DNA of 64,000 nucleotides. It comes from Streptomyces sp. P9-A2. Lineage in GTDB: Bacteria; Actinomycetota; Actinomycetes; Streptomycetales; Streptomycetaceae. The notes beneath the pieces were generated by a model that was not told the origin of the DNA, ran no database searches, and was given only the letters and a program-made list of their open reading frames with translations. The DNA is taken from NCBI RefSeq assembly GCF_036634175.1, contig NZ_JAZIFX010000001.1:1-64000 (forward strand). Reading direction: 5' to 3'. Shown piece after piece: positions 34,662 through 43,477 of the stretch. Position numbers and translations under genes: made by a program. The stretch's first letter is position 1; every line of letters begins with the position of its first letter.

Positions 34662-37046
34662 TCAGTCGGGCCGGTCGATCAGATCGAGGGCCGCGCGGAC
34701 GATGTGATCGGCATCGATGCCGTGTGCTGCGTACAGGTCCGGCAGGTCGCCGGACTCGCCGAACCTCGTCACCCCGAGTGGGCGGATGCCGAGTCCGCCG
34801 GTGTGGGCGGCCAGGAAGGCCAGGGTGTGCGGATGGCCGTCGAGGACGGTCACCAGGGCCTGCGGCCGACGTTGCGGGAACAGCTGGTCGAGGATCCAGC
34901 TGTCCCCCGGTTCCAGTCCGTCGCGGGCCCGCTGGGCCCGCATCAGCCGGTCCGGGCTGGTGGCCACCACGACGTCCACGGGGTGGCCGGCGGCCGCGAG
35001 ACGCTCGGCCGCCGTGACCGCCTCGGTCACCATCGCGCCCATGGCGACGATCGCGACCCGGGCGCCGGGCTCGATGCGCAGCCGGTAGCCGCCGGCCACC
35101 ACCTGGCGGCGGCGCCGTTCCCGGGCGGCGGCCTCCTGCGGTATCCGCGCCAGCGCCTGGTCGACGGGGCGGGTGGACAGCCGCAGGTACGTCGAGCTGC
35201 CGCCCTCGCGGCCCAGCCGGGACAGGCCGTCGAGCAGGCACCACTCGGCCTCCAGGGCGAAGGCCGGCTCGAAGGCGACGCAGCCTGGCTGTTCCAGGCC
35301 GATCGAGGGCGTGGTGATCGACTGGTGGGCGCCGCCCTCGGGTCCCAGGGTGACGCCCGACGGGGTGCCGACCAGGATCGACTGTCCGCCCGCGTACATC
35401 CCGAACGACCAGGGCTCCAGGGCCCGGCCGACGAAGGGGTCGTACACCACGCCGATCGGGAACAGCGGGTGTCCCCACCGGCTCCAGGTGGCACCGAGTT
35501 CGCCCAGCAGACCGACCAGGTTGACCTCGGCGATGCCGAGTTCGATGTGCTGGCCGGTGGGCCGTTCGGCCCAGCGCAGCAGCGTTTCGGCGTCGTCGGC
35601 GAACCAGTCCTGCTTGGCCGTGCTGGACCAGGGGCCGGCCTTGTTGAGCCATCCGCCGAGGTTGGTGCTGGAGGCGACGTCGGGGGCCACCGTGACCACG
35701 CGGGCCGCCACCTCCGGCGCGGACCGGGTCAGGTCGAGCAAGGTGCGTCCGAGCGCCTGCTGGGTCGACGCGCGGCCGTTCGGGGTGCGTCCCAGGTCCG
35801 CCGGTACGGCAGGGGGCGCGGTGGGCTCCGGCGGCGTGCGGGTCAGCCGGGCCGCGACCGCGGCGCAGTGCCGGGCCTCGGCGCTGTCCGCGGGGAAGGC
35901 GGCCCACGGGTCGGCCGGGTCGGCCCCGGTGCGCACGGCGAGGTCGTGCAGCTGCTCGGGGGCGAGCAGGTTCGCGTGGTTCTGCGGGTGTCCCGCGCTG
36001 GCCAGCCCGTAGCCCTTGACCGTGTAGGCGAAGATCACGGTAGGGCGCGTGTCGTCGATCCGGTCGAAGGCGTCGAGGAGTGCGGGCAGGTCGTGACCGC
36101 CCAGGTCGCGGACGGCCTCGACCAGGGTGGTGTCGTCGACGTCCGCGATCACGGCGGCGACCGCGGCGGCGTCGGATCCGATGCCGGGCAGGCGGCGGCG
36201 CAGTTCGGCGGCGTCGCAGCGCAGCAGTCGCTGGTACTCCGGGTTGGGCATCTCGTCGATCCGGCGTTCCAGGGCGTCGCCGCCCGGCCGGTCGATGAGG
36301 GCCCGCAGTCTGCGTCCGTACTTCACGGTCAGGACCTGCCACCCGGCCGCGTCGAACATCTGCCGCAGCCGGCCGGCGGCGATGTCGGGCACCACGCGGT
36401 CCAGGGACTGCCGGTTGAGGTCCACGATCCAGACGACCTCGCCGAGGTCGGCGGTGGCGGGGTCGAGGACGGCCTCCCAGACCGCGCCCTCGTCCAGTTC
36501 GGCGTCGCCGACGAGCGAGTACTGCCGTCCGCCGCGCCGGGTGCCGGTGCGGTCGTCGACGTAGCGGCCGGCCACCGCGCCCCAGATCGGCGCGGTCGCC
36601 CCGATGCCGACCGAGCCGGTCGAGTAGTCGACCGGGTCGGGGTCCTTGGTGCGGCTCGGGTAGCTCTGCAGTCCGCCGTATTCCCGCAGGCGGGTGAGGT
36701 AGGACCGGTCGAGCCGGCCCAGCAGGTAGTTGACGGCGTGCAGGACCGGCGAGGCGTGCGGCTTGACCGACACCCGGTCCTCGGCGGTCAGGCGGCCGAA
36801 CCAGAGTGCCGTCATGATGCCGGCCATCGAGGCGCTGGAGGCCTGGTGGCCGCCGACCTTGAGCCCGGAGCGGTTGGGGCGGCCGCGGTTGGCATGGTCG
36901 ATCATCGCCGTCGCGAGCCACCGGACGCGGCGCTCGAGCGATTCCAGGACCGCCGGTTCGTCCGCCGTCCCGTTTCCGTCCGTCCGGACCGCCGCGCCGG
37001 GGTAGGCGTCCGGCGGGGTCGGGGTGGGGGTGGTGCTGTGGGTCAT
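34662..37046 (-). CDS. AceE/transketolase-like thiamine-diphosphate enzyme
   Basis: A 794-residue homodimeric-type E1/transketolase. The order follows AceE: GGHQASSASMAGIMTALWF (substrate channel), PDPVDYSTGSVGIGATAPIWGA-type segment, ThDP motif GDAELDEG (180) to DLNRQSLDRVVP (about 212), a pyrimidine domain (ELGIAEVNLVGLLGELG), and a transketolase C-terminal domain (VAIVAMGAMVTEA). It is about 100 residues shorter than housekeeping AceE, and the motif has GDA not GDG. No E2/E3 genes are nearby, so a non-oxidative or acceptor-coupled decarboxylation is likely. It may act as a ketoacid decarboxylase or carboligase. Confidence 0.85.
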   Translation of the reverse strand: MTHSTTPTPTPPDAYPGAAVRTDGNGTADEPAVLESLERRVRWLATAMIDHANRGRPNRSGLKVGGHQASSASMAGIMTALWFGRLTAEDRVSVKPHASPVLHAVNYLLGRLDRSYLTRLREYGGLQSYPSRTKDPDPVDYSTGSVGIGATAPIWGAVAGRYVDDRTGTRRGGRQYSLVGDAELDEGAVWEAVLDPATADLGEVVWIVDLNRQSLDRVVPDIAAGRLRQMFDAAGWQVLTVKYGRRLRALIDRPGGDALERRIDEMPNPEYQRLLRCDAAELRRRLPGIGSDAAAVAAVIADVDDTTLVEAVRDLGGHDLPALLDAFDRIDDTRPTVIFAYTVKGYGLASAGHPQNHANLLAPEQLHDLAVRTGADPADPWAAFPADSAEARHCAAVAARLTRTPPEPTAPPAVPADLGRTPNGRASTQQALGRTLLDLTRSAPEVAARVVTVAPDVASSTNLGGWLNKAGPWSSTAKQDWFADDAETLLRWAERPTGQHIELGIAEVNLVGLLGELGATWSRWGHPLFPIGVVYDPFVGRALEPWSFGMYAGGQSILVGTPSGVTLGPEGGAHQSITTPSIGLEQPGCVAFEPAFALEAEWCLLDGLSRLGREGGSSTYLRLSTRPVDQALARIPQEAAARERRRRQVVAGGYRLRIEPGARVAIVAMGAMVTEAVTAAERLAAAGHPVDVVVATSPDRLMRAQRARDGLEPGDSWILDQLFPQRRPQALVTVLDGHPHTLAFLAAHTGGLGIRPLGVTRFGESGDLPDLYAAHGIDADHIVRAALDLIDRPD

Positions 37047-37071
37047 CGGTCTCTCCCGGTCATTCGTCGGC

Positions 37072-38256
37072 TCAGCCCACGTACGGTCGCTCCCGGCGCA
37101 GTTCCTGCCGGGCGACGGTGCGCCTGTGCACGGCGTCGGGCCCGTCGACGATCCGCAGCACCCGCGCCCAGGCGTAGAAATAGGCGAGCGGCAGGTCGTC
37201 GCTCACGCCGGCGCCCCCGAACACCTCGATGGCGCGGTCGATCACCCGGGTGGCGACGGCCGGGGCGACCACCTTGATCTGGGAGATCTCCCCGCGGGCC
37301 GCCTTCGCCCCGTCCCGGTCGATGAGTCCGGCGGTGTGCTGCACCAGCAGACGGGCCTGGTCGATGTCCATGCGGGAGTCGGCGATGAGCTCCTGGACGA
37401 CGGGGTTGTCGGACAGCCGCCGGCCGAACGCCACCCGTTCCCCGGCGCGCCGGACCATCAGGGCCAGGGCCCGTTCGGCCATGCCGAGCGCGCGCATGGC
37501 GTGGTGGATGCGGCCGGGGCCGAGCCGGGCCTGGGCGATGGTGAATCCGTCGCCCTCGGACGCGAGGAGGTTCGAAGCCGGCACCCGTACCTCGTCGAAG
37601 ACCAGCTCTGAGTGGCCGTGCTGGTCCTGGTAGCCGAAGATCGGCAGGTGCCGCTCGATGGTGAGTCCGGGCGTGTCCCGCTCCACCAGCACCATGGACT
37701 GCTGCCGGTGGGTGGGCGCGTCCGGGTCGGTCTTGCCCATCACGATGAAGATCCGGCAGCGCTCGTCCGCGGAGCCGGTGATCCACCACTTGCGTCCGGT
37801 GACGACGTAGGAGTCGCCGTCCCGCCGGATCGTGGTGGAGATGTTGGTGGCGTCGGAGGAGGCCACGTCGGGCTCGGTCATCGCGAAGGCCGAGCGGATC
37901 TCTCCGGCGAGGAGGGGGGCGAGCCATTTCTTCTTCTGCTCGTCCGTGCCGAAGAGGGCGAACGTCTCCATGTTGCCGGTGTCGGGTGCCTGGCAGTTGA
38001 TCGCCTCGGGCGCGATGACCGGGGACCAGCCAGTGATCTCCGCGATCGGGGCGTACTCGGCGTTCGACAGGCCGGAGAGCGAGGGCAGGAAGAGGTTCCA
38101 CAGCCCCCGCTCGCGGGCGGACGCCTTCAACTTCTCCATCACGGGCGGGTAGCTGTGCTCGCCGTGCTCGCGCAGGTGGGCCGCCCAGACCTTCTCGGCC
38201 GGGAAGACCTCCTCGCGCATGAAGTCCCACATGCGGTCCTGCAGGGAAGTACTCAT
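37072..38256 (-). CDS. acyl-CoA dehydrogenase, ACAD10/11 (LvaC-like) family
   Basis: A 394-residue flavoprotein. RGLWNLFLP, LSNAEYAPIAEI, NCQAPDTGNME, FAMTEPDVASSDATNI (flavin site), GRKWWITGS and PGRIHHAMRALG are hallmarks of the ACAD10/11 subgroup rather than straight-chain dehydrogenases. Members work with an APH-type kinase on 4-hydroxyacyl-CoAs, eliminating phosphate to give an enoyl-CoA. The matching kinase is at 24324-25391 under the same operator. It lies between the AceE-like gene and an SDR in the operon. Confidence 0.9.
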   Translation of the reverse strand: MSTSLQDRMWDFMREEVFPAEKVWAAHLREHGEHSYPPVMEKLKASARERGLWNLFLPSLSGLSNAEYAPIAEITGWSPVIAPEAINCQAPDTGNMETFALFGTDEQKKKWLAPLLAGEIRSAFAMTEPDVASSDATNISTTIRRDGDSYVVTGRKWWITGSADERCRIFIVMGKTDPDAPTHRQQSMVLVERDTPGLTIERHLPIFGYQDQHGHSELVFDEVRVPASNLLASEGDGFTIAQARLGPGRIHHAMRALGMAERALALMVRRAGERVAFGRRLSDNPVVQELIADSRMDIDQARLLVQHTAGLIDRDGAKAARGEISQIKVVAPAVATRVIDRAIEVFGGAGVSDDLPLAYFYAWARVLRIVDGPDAVHRRTVARQELRRERPYVG

Positions 38257-38283
38257 GAACAGCGCTCCAGGGTCTTACGCGGC

Positions 38284-39072
38284 CTAGTGGCCGGACATGC
38301 CGCCGTCGACGGGCAGCGTGATACCGGTGACGTACGTCGACGCGTCGCTTGCGAGGAACACCACGACGCCGTCGAGTTCGTGCGGCTCGCCCAGCCGCCG
38401 CAGCGTGGTGTGGTGCTCCAGGAAGTCGTTGAGCGCCGGACGCGGGATCGGGTCGGTCAGGTCCGTGGCGAAGTAGCCCGGGGCGATCGCGTTGACCCGG
38501 ATGCCCTTGCGGCCCGACCACTGCTGGGCGAGGTCGCGGGTGAGGCCGACCAGGCCGGCCTTGCTGGAGACATAGGCCGCCTGCGGGGCGAAGGGCTTGA
38601 CCAGCGCGAGCGCGCTCGCGACGTTGATGATGCTCGACCCGGGCCGCATGACCCGGGCGCAGGACTGGGCCATCCAGTAGGCGCCCATGAGGTTCACGTC
38701 GATGACGCGGCGGAACTCCTCCGGTGTCTCGCGCAGGGCCGGGACGGCCGTGCCGATCCCGGCGTTGTTCACCAGCACGTCGACCGCGCCGAGTTCGGTG
38801 ACGGCCCGGTCGACGACCTCGGCGCAGTCCTCCGGGGAGACCACGTCGCAGCGCACCGGCAGTGCCCGCACCCCGTGCTTCTCGACCTCCCGGGCGATGT
38901 CCCGCAGGCGGTCCACCCGGCGGGCGGCGAGGACCACGTCCGCGCCGGCCGCGGCCAGCGCGCGGGCGAAACCCGCGCCGAGGCCGGAGCTCGCGCCGGT
39001 GACGACGGCGACCCTGCCGGTCAGGGAGAACTGTGCGACACCGGTCCTGGGTGTCTCGCCCGGGGCCGTCAT
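38284..39072 (-). CDS. SDR-family dehydrogenase (FabG-like)
   Basis: A 262-residue short-chain dehydrogenase. Cofactor loop TGASSGLG, NNAGIG, active site YVSSKAG, and a C-terminal GVVVFLASDASTYVTGITLPVDGGMSG typical of 3-oxoacyl reductases. The ATG overlaps the thiolase stop (ATGA, 39069-39072). Coupled to the thiolase, it probably makes the 3-ketoacyl-CoA that the thiolase cleaves. Confidence 0.9.
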   Translation of the reverse strand: MTAPGETPRTGVAQFSLTGRVAVVTGASSGLGAGFARALAAAGADVVLAARRVDRLRDIAREVEKHGVRALPVRCDVVSPEDCAEVVDRAVTELGAVDVLVNNAGIGTAVPALRETPEEFRRVIDVNLMGAYWMAQSCARVMRPGSSIINVASALALVKPFAPQAAYVSSKAGLVGLTRDLAQQWSGRKGIRVNAIAPGYFATDLTDPIPRPALNDFLEHHTTLRRLGEPHELDGVVVFLASDASTYVTGITLPVDGGMSGH

Positions 39073-40244
39073 CGGACCAGCTCGACCAGGGTCGCGTTGG
39101 CCATGCCCCCGCCTTCGCACATGGTGATCACACCGCGTCGTCCGCCGGTGGCCTCCAGATGGCTGATCAGGGTGGCGAGGATGCGGGTGCCGGAGGCGCC
39201 CATGGGGTGGCCGAGGGCGATGGCTCCGCCCCGCGGGTTGACCTTCGCGAGGTCCACGCCGAGTTCGCGGGCCCAGACCAGGGGGACGGGTGCGAACGCC
39301 TCGTTGACCTCGAAGGCATCGATGTCGTCGATCGTCAGGCCGGTACGGTCGAGCAGGCGCTGGGTGGCGGGGATGACGCCGGTGAGCATCAGCAGCGGGT
39401 CGCTGCCGGTCACCGCGAATCCGGTGAGCCTGGCCCGCGGCGTGAGGCCCAGTTCGGCGGCCTTCGCCTCGCTCGTCACCAGGGCCGCGGAGGCCCCGTC
39501 GGTAAGGGGCGAGGAGTTGCCGGGCGTGATGTGCCAGCCGATCTCCGGGAAGCGCTCCGCGAGCCCGTCGTCCCTGAACGACGGCCGCAGGCCCCCCAGT
39601 TGTTCGGCGGTGGTACCGGGGCGGATGGTCTCGTCGGCGGTGACGCCGCCGACCGGCACGATCTCCCGGGCGAAGTCGCCCGCGGCGGCGCGGGCGGCGG
39701 CCAGCTCGTGGGAGCGTGCGGCGAACTCGTCCAGCTCCAGCCGGCCGAGCTTCCAGCGCCCCGCGATGATCTCGGCGGAGACACCCTGGCCGACCAGTCC
39801 CTCGGGGTAACGGCCCGCCAGGGGCGCGAACGGCTTGCCCTCGCGCCCCGGGAACCCGAGCGGCACCCTGCTCATGGACTCCACCCCGCCGGCGACCACC
39901 ACGTCGTAGGCACCGCTCATCACGCCCTGGGCGGCGAAGTGCAGTGCCTGCTGGGCGGATCCGCACTGGCGGTCGACAGTGGTGGCCGGCACGGACTCCG
40001 GGTAGCCGGCGGTGAGCAGGGCGGTCCGGGCCACGTTGGTGGCCTGGTCCCCGGCCTGACCGACACAGCCGGCGATCACGTCGTCGATCCGCGCCGGGTC
40101 GACCCCGGTGCGTTCGAGCAGGGCCGTCAGCGTCGTGGCCAGCAGGTCGGCCGGGTGCACACCGGACAGGGCGCCGCCGGGTTTGCCCCGGCCGGAGGGG
40201 GTGCGCACCGCGTCGACGACGACGGCAGGAGACAGCTCGGGCAT
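39069..40244 (-). CDS. acetyl-CoA acyltransferase (thiolase)
   Basis: A 391-residue degradative thiolase. Acyl-accepting Cys94 in DRQCGSAQQA, His346 in GHPMGASG and Cys376 in MCEGGGMAN are all in place, with NEAFAPVPLVWA for the fourth site. It releases acetyl-CoA or propionyl-CoA from a 3-ketoacyl-CoA. Second gene of the operon, 51 bases after the luciferase-like gene. Confidence 0.94.
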   Translation of the reverse strand: MPELSPAVVVDAVRTPSGRGKPGGALSGVHPADLLATTLTALLERTGVDPARIDDVIAGCVGQAGDQATNVARTALLTAGYPESVPATTVDRQCGSAQQALHFAAQGVMSGAYDVVVAGGVESMSRVPLGFPGREGKPFAPLAGRYPEGLVGQGVSAEIIAGRWKLGRLELDEFAARSHELAAARAAAGDFAREIVPVGGVTADETIRPGTTAEQLGGLRPSFRDDGLAERFPEIGWHITPGNSSPLTDGASAALVTSEAKAAELGLTPRARLTGFAVTGSDPLLMLTGVIPATQRLLDRTGLTIDDIDAFEVNEAFAPVPLVWARELGVDLAKVNPRGGAIALGHPMGASGTRILATLISHLEATGGRRGVITMCEGGGMANATLVELVR

Positions 40245-40295
40245 GGGTTTCTCCTGAGTGGGACGGTCAGGTCGGGGCCGGGGCGCCGGGCCGGG

Positions 40296-41342
40296 TCAGG
40301 CTCCCGCGAGCTGCGGGATCACCTTGCTGCCGAAGAGCTCGATGGCGTCGAACAGCTCCGGCTCCGGCATGCCGCCCATGTCCATGTAGGCGAGGTGCGT
40401 GGTGACCTTGAGCTGCTCGCTCAGCCGGGAGATCCGGTCGACGACCTCGTCCGGACTGCCGACGATGGCCGGGCCCTTGGTGGTGAGCCAGTCGAAGTTG
40501 AAGGGACGCTGGTTCTGCTTCGGGACGGCGGGGTTGATCTGCGCGAGCAACTCGTTCATCCAGGCGTGGTAAGCGGCGTACCGCGGTTCCCACTGGTCGC
40601 GCGCCGACTTGCTGTCGGGGCCGACCCAGACGTGCCAGCCCGCACCGATCTCCGGCTCCCAGTCGTGGCCGTGCTCCTCCCACTTGGCGAGGTAGTGGTC
40701 CACGACCTTGGTGAAGAACGACGGGTCGCCGAAGGCGCTGGGAAGCATCAGCTTCCAGCCCAGGCGGGCGGCGTGTTCGACGGACTCCAGGGAACTGCCG
40801 CCGCCGATCCACATGCAGTCGCGGGCCGCCTGGATCGGGGCCGGCTGCAGGGACTCGCCGTTGATGGAGGGCCTGAACTGCCCGGACCAGTGCAGGGGTT
40901 CACCGGTCCAGAGCTGGTCGACGAGTTCCGCGTTCTCCTTGAAGCGGGCCGCGGACTCGTCCAGGCTCTGGCCGAAGAGGGTGTAGGTCGAGGCGAAGAA
41001 GTTGCCCCGGCCGTGCACGACGTCGACGCGGCCGTCGGACAGCACGTCGACCGTGGCGTAGTCCTCGGCGATGCGCAGACCGTCCAGGTTGGCGAGCAGG
41101 GTGACGGCGGTGCCGAGGCGCAGGGTGGTGGTGCGCTCCGCGATGGCGGCGAGGACGACCGGCGGTGCCGAGTAGATGTACTCGATCCCGTGGTGCTCGC
41201 CCATGTTGATGCCGTTGAATCCGGCGGACTCGGCGAGGACGGCCATCTCCGGGAACATCTTGTAGCGGCGCGCGTTGGTGCTCCGCTCACCGGTCACGGG
41301 GTCGGTGACGAGGTCACCCAGCGACATCAGGTTGAACTTCAT
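40296..41342 (-). CDS. LLM-class (luciferase-like) flavin/F420 oxidoreductase
   Basis: A 348-residue TIM-barrel of the bacterial luciferase superfamily: MKFNLMSLGD start, GFNGINMGEHHGIEY, TTTLRLGTAVTLLANLDGLRIAEDYATVD and HGRGNFFASTY mark the flavin-binding barrel. Members use FMNH2 or F420 for monooxygenation, sometimes Baeyer-Villiger ring expansion. It leads the seven-gene operon that also makes the thiolase, so ring oxygenation before beta-oxidation is plausible. Cofactor not decidable here. Confidence 0.9.
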   Translation of the reverse strand: MKFNLMSLGDLVTDPVTGERSTNARRYKMFPEMAVLAESAGFNGINMGEHHGIEYIYSAPPVVLAAIAERTTTLRLGTAVTLLANLDGLRIAEDYATVDVLSDGRVDVVHGRGNFFASTYTLFGQSLDESAARFKENAELVDQLWTGEPLHWSGQFRPSINGESLQPAPIQAARDCMWIGGGSSLESVEHAARLGWKLMLPSAFGDPSFFTKVVDHYLAKWEEHGHDWEPEIGAGWHVWVGPDSKSARDQWEPRYAAYHAWMNELLAQINPAVPKQNQRPFNFDWLTTKGPAIVGSPDEVVDRISRLSEQLKVTTHLAYMDMGGMPEPELFDAIELFGSKVIPQLAGA

Positions 41343-41400
41343 GGAGCCTCTTTCGCGTCAGGCCGGCAGGGCACTCACAAGGAGCCTTACGTGGCATTAA

Positions 41401-41415
41401 TCTAACACCCTTGGG
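41401..41415. promoter_or_regulatory. cluster operator, luciferase-like/thiolase operon
   Basis: TCTAACACCCTTGGG preceded by TTAA and followed by TTAAG; 11 of 15 positions. It lies 59 bases before the ATG and 9 bases beyond the stop of the neighbouring operon. Confidence 0.72.
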
Positions 41416-41423
41416 TTAAGGGG

Positions 41424-42281
41424 TCAATCGTCGAGGAAGGCGCGGATGGCCTCGACGAAGGCGTCGTTGCGGTCGCCGACGACCATGTGTCCCGCGCCGT
41501 CGAGCGTGACCGCGCGGGCCGTGGGCATCACCGTCAGGAACTCGCCCACCTCGTCCTCCCGGACGACGTCGCTGTCACCGCCCGCGACCAGCAGGGTGGG
41601 CACGCCGACCGACTTCGCGGCGGCGACCGCGTCGTCCGGCCGGACCAGCGGGTGGGGGCCGCCGTCGGCCTCCGGGAGGATGGCCGGGTCCCAGTGCCAC
41701 CGCCACCGGCCGTCCGCACCGCGGCGCACATTGCGGTGCAGCCCCTCAGTATCCGAACGACGTTCGGTCGAGCGGTACGCCGCGACGGCCTCCGCGACCT
41801 CCTCCAGACTGCCGAAGCCCTCGAGGTGGGCCGTCATGAACCGTCTGATCCGGGCGATGCCGACCGGGTGCGGACGCGGGGTGATGTCGACCAGCACCAG
41901 ACGCTCGGTCAGGTCCGGGCGCCGGGCCAGTCCCATCAGTGCGGTCATGCCGCCGAGGGACGCGCCGGCCAGGCAGGCGGGGCGGCCCCCGCCCACCTGG
42001 TCCAGGACGCGCTCCAGGTCGTCGATGTAGTGCTCGATGGAGTAGTCCCGGTCCGCGGACCAGTCGCTCTCGCCGTGCCCGCGGGCGTCGTAGGTGACGG
42101 CCGTCCAGCCGTCGCCCGCCAGGGTCTCGGCGGCGCGGCTCCAGGAGTGCCGGGTCTGGCCCCCTCCGTGGAGCAGCACCACCAGGCCGCGCCCGGTGCC
42201 GGGCACGGCCGGTGCCCGCACATCGGCCACGATCCTGCCGGCCGTGCCGCGCAGGACCAGGGGTGCCCGCTCCACGGTCAC
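41424..42281 (-). CDS. alpha/beta hydrolase
   Basis: A 285-residue hydrolase. Oxyanion loop LHGGGQTRHSW, nucleophile Ser108 in GASLGG, an acidic residue in AGGDSDVV, and the His in GAGHMVVGD make a complete triad. It resembles C-C bond or ester hydrolases of aromatic and alicyclic pathways. Last in an operon with a CoA-transferase (4-base overlap), so it may hydrolyse a lactone, an ester or a ring ketone. Confidence 0.9.
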   Translation of the reverse strand: MTVERAPLVLRGTAGRIVADVRAPAVPGTGRGLVVLLHGGGQTRHSWSRAAETLAGDGWTAVTYDARGHGESDWSADRDYSIEHYIDDLERVLDQVGGGRPACLAGASLGGMTALMGLARRPDLTERLVLVDITPRPHPVGIARIRRFMTAHLEGFGSLEEVAEAVAAYRSTERRSDTEGLHRNVRRGADGRWRWHWDPAILPEADGGPHPLVRPDDAVAAAKSVGVPTLLVAGGDSDVVREDEVGEFLTVMPTARAVTLDGAGHMVVGDRNDAFVEAIRAFLDD

Positions 42282-43477
42282 CTCCGGCCCGCGGACGTGG
42301 TCCGCAGCACGCCCAGGATCTCGTCGTTGTGCTCACCGAGCAGCGGCGCACCGCGCCGGATGACCCCCGGTGTCCGGCTCAGTTTGGGAACCACACCGGG
42401 CATCGGGACGCTCTCGCCGTCCAGGGACGGATCGGGCACTTCCACGACCATCTCCCGTGCCCGGTAGTGCGGGTCGCCGAGGATGTCGGGCGCGGTGTAG
42501 ATCCGGCCGGCGGGCACTCCCGCCCGGTCCAGCACGTCGAGGAGTTCGTCGACGCTCTGCCCGCGCGTCCAGCGCGCGATCTCGGCGTCCAGTTCCAACT
42601 GGTGCTCGCCGCGCCGCAGATGGGTGGCGTACCGGCCGTCCGGCGCGGCCCACCCGGGGCGTTCCATCAGGGCGGCGAGCCGGCTGAACACGGTGTCCTT
42701 GTTGGCTCCCATGACGATCCACCGTCCGTCGGAGGTGGGATACACGCTGGAGGGCGCGATGCCCGGCAGCAGGGGGCCGGAGGGGCCGCGCACCTTCCCC
42801 AGCTTCACGAACTCGGGGAGGATCGACTCCATGTACATCCACGTCGCCTCGTAGAGGGCCACGTCGATGACCTGGCCCCGGGGGCCCGGACGCAGATGGC
42901 CCGACAGCAGGGCGAGCAGGGCACCGATGAAGCCCTGGGTGCCGGCGAGAGCGTCCCCGATGGAGATGCCGACCCGCACGGGCGGCCGGTCCGGCTCGCC
43001 GGAGAGGTGCCGGAAGCCGCTCATCGCCTCGGCGATGGAGCCGAATCCGGCGCGGTCGCGCAGCGGGCCGGTCTGGCCGTAGCCGGTGATGCGGACCATG
43101 ACCAGGTCCGGGTTGCCGGCCTGCAGGTCCTCGGGGCCGAGGCCCCAGCGTTCCATGGTGCCGGGGCGGAAGTTCTCGATGACCACGTCGGCCGTACGGG
43201 CCAGTTCGCGGAAGGCGGCCTGACCCTCGGCCTCGCGGAGGTCGAGGGTGACCGACTTCTTGCCGCGGCCGATGATGGGCCAGTACAGCCCCACGCCCTT
43301 GTAGAGCCCGCCCCAGCGGCGCATGTCGTCACCGGCCGGGGGTTCGACCTTGATGACCTCGGCGCCGTGGTCGGCGAACAGGTGGGCGCAGAACGGCCCG
43401 CTGATGATGTGTCCGACCTCCAGGACGCGCAGGCCGGCGAGCGCGCCGCCGTCGGCGGACGCCGTCCGGGCGGTCAT
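42278..43477 (-). CDS. CaiB/BaiF (family III) CoA-transferase
   Basis: A 399-residue class III CoA-transferase. N-terminal LRVLEVGHIISGPFCAHLFADHGAEVIKVE binds CoA, catalytic Asp175 lies in ISIGDALAGT, and YGQTGPLRDRAG and the C-terminal VPAGRIYTAPDIL domain complete the family pattern. It moves CoA between carboxylic acids, and since no acyl-CoA ligase gene exists in the window it is a candidate for substrate activation. The ATG at 43477 overlaps the upstream hydrolase stop. Confidence 0.92.
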   Translation of the reverse strand: MTARTASADGGALAGLRVLEVGHIISGPFCAHLFADHGAEVIKVEPPAGDDMRRWGGLYKGVGLYWPIIGRGKKSVTLDLREAEGQAAFRELARTADVVIENFRPGTMERWGLGPEDLQAGNPDLVMVRITGYGQTGPLRDRAGFGSIAEAMSGFRHLSGEPDRPPVRVGISIGDALAGTQGFIGALLALLSGHLRPGPRGQVIDVALYEATWMYMESILPEFVKLGKVRGPSGPLLPGIAPSSVYPTSDGRWIVMGANKDTVFSRLAALMERPGWAAPDGRYATHLRRGEHQLELDAEIARWTRGQSVDELLDVLDRAGVPAGRIYTAPDILGDPHYRAREMVVEVPDPSLDGESVPMPGVVPKLSRTPGVIRRGAPLLGEHNDEILGVLRTTSAGRR

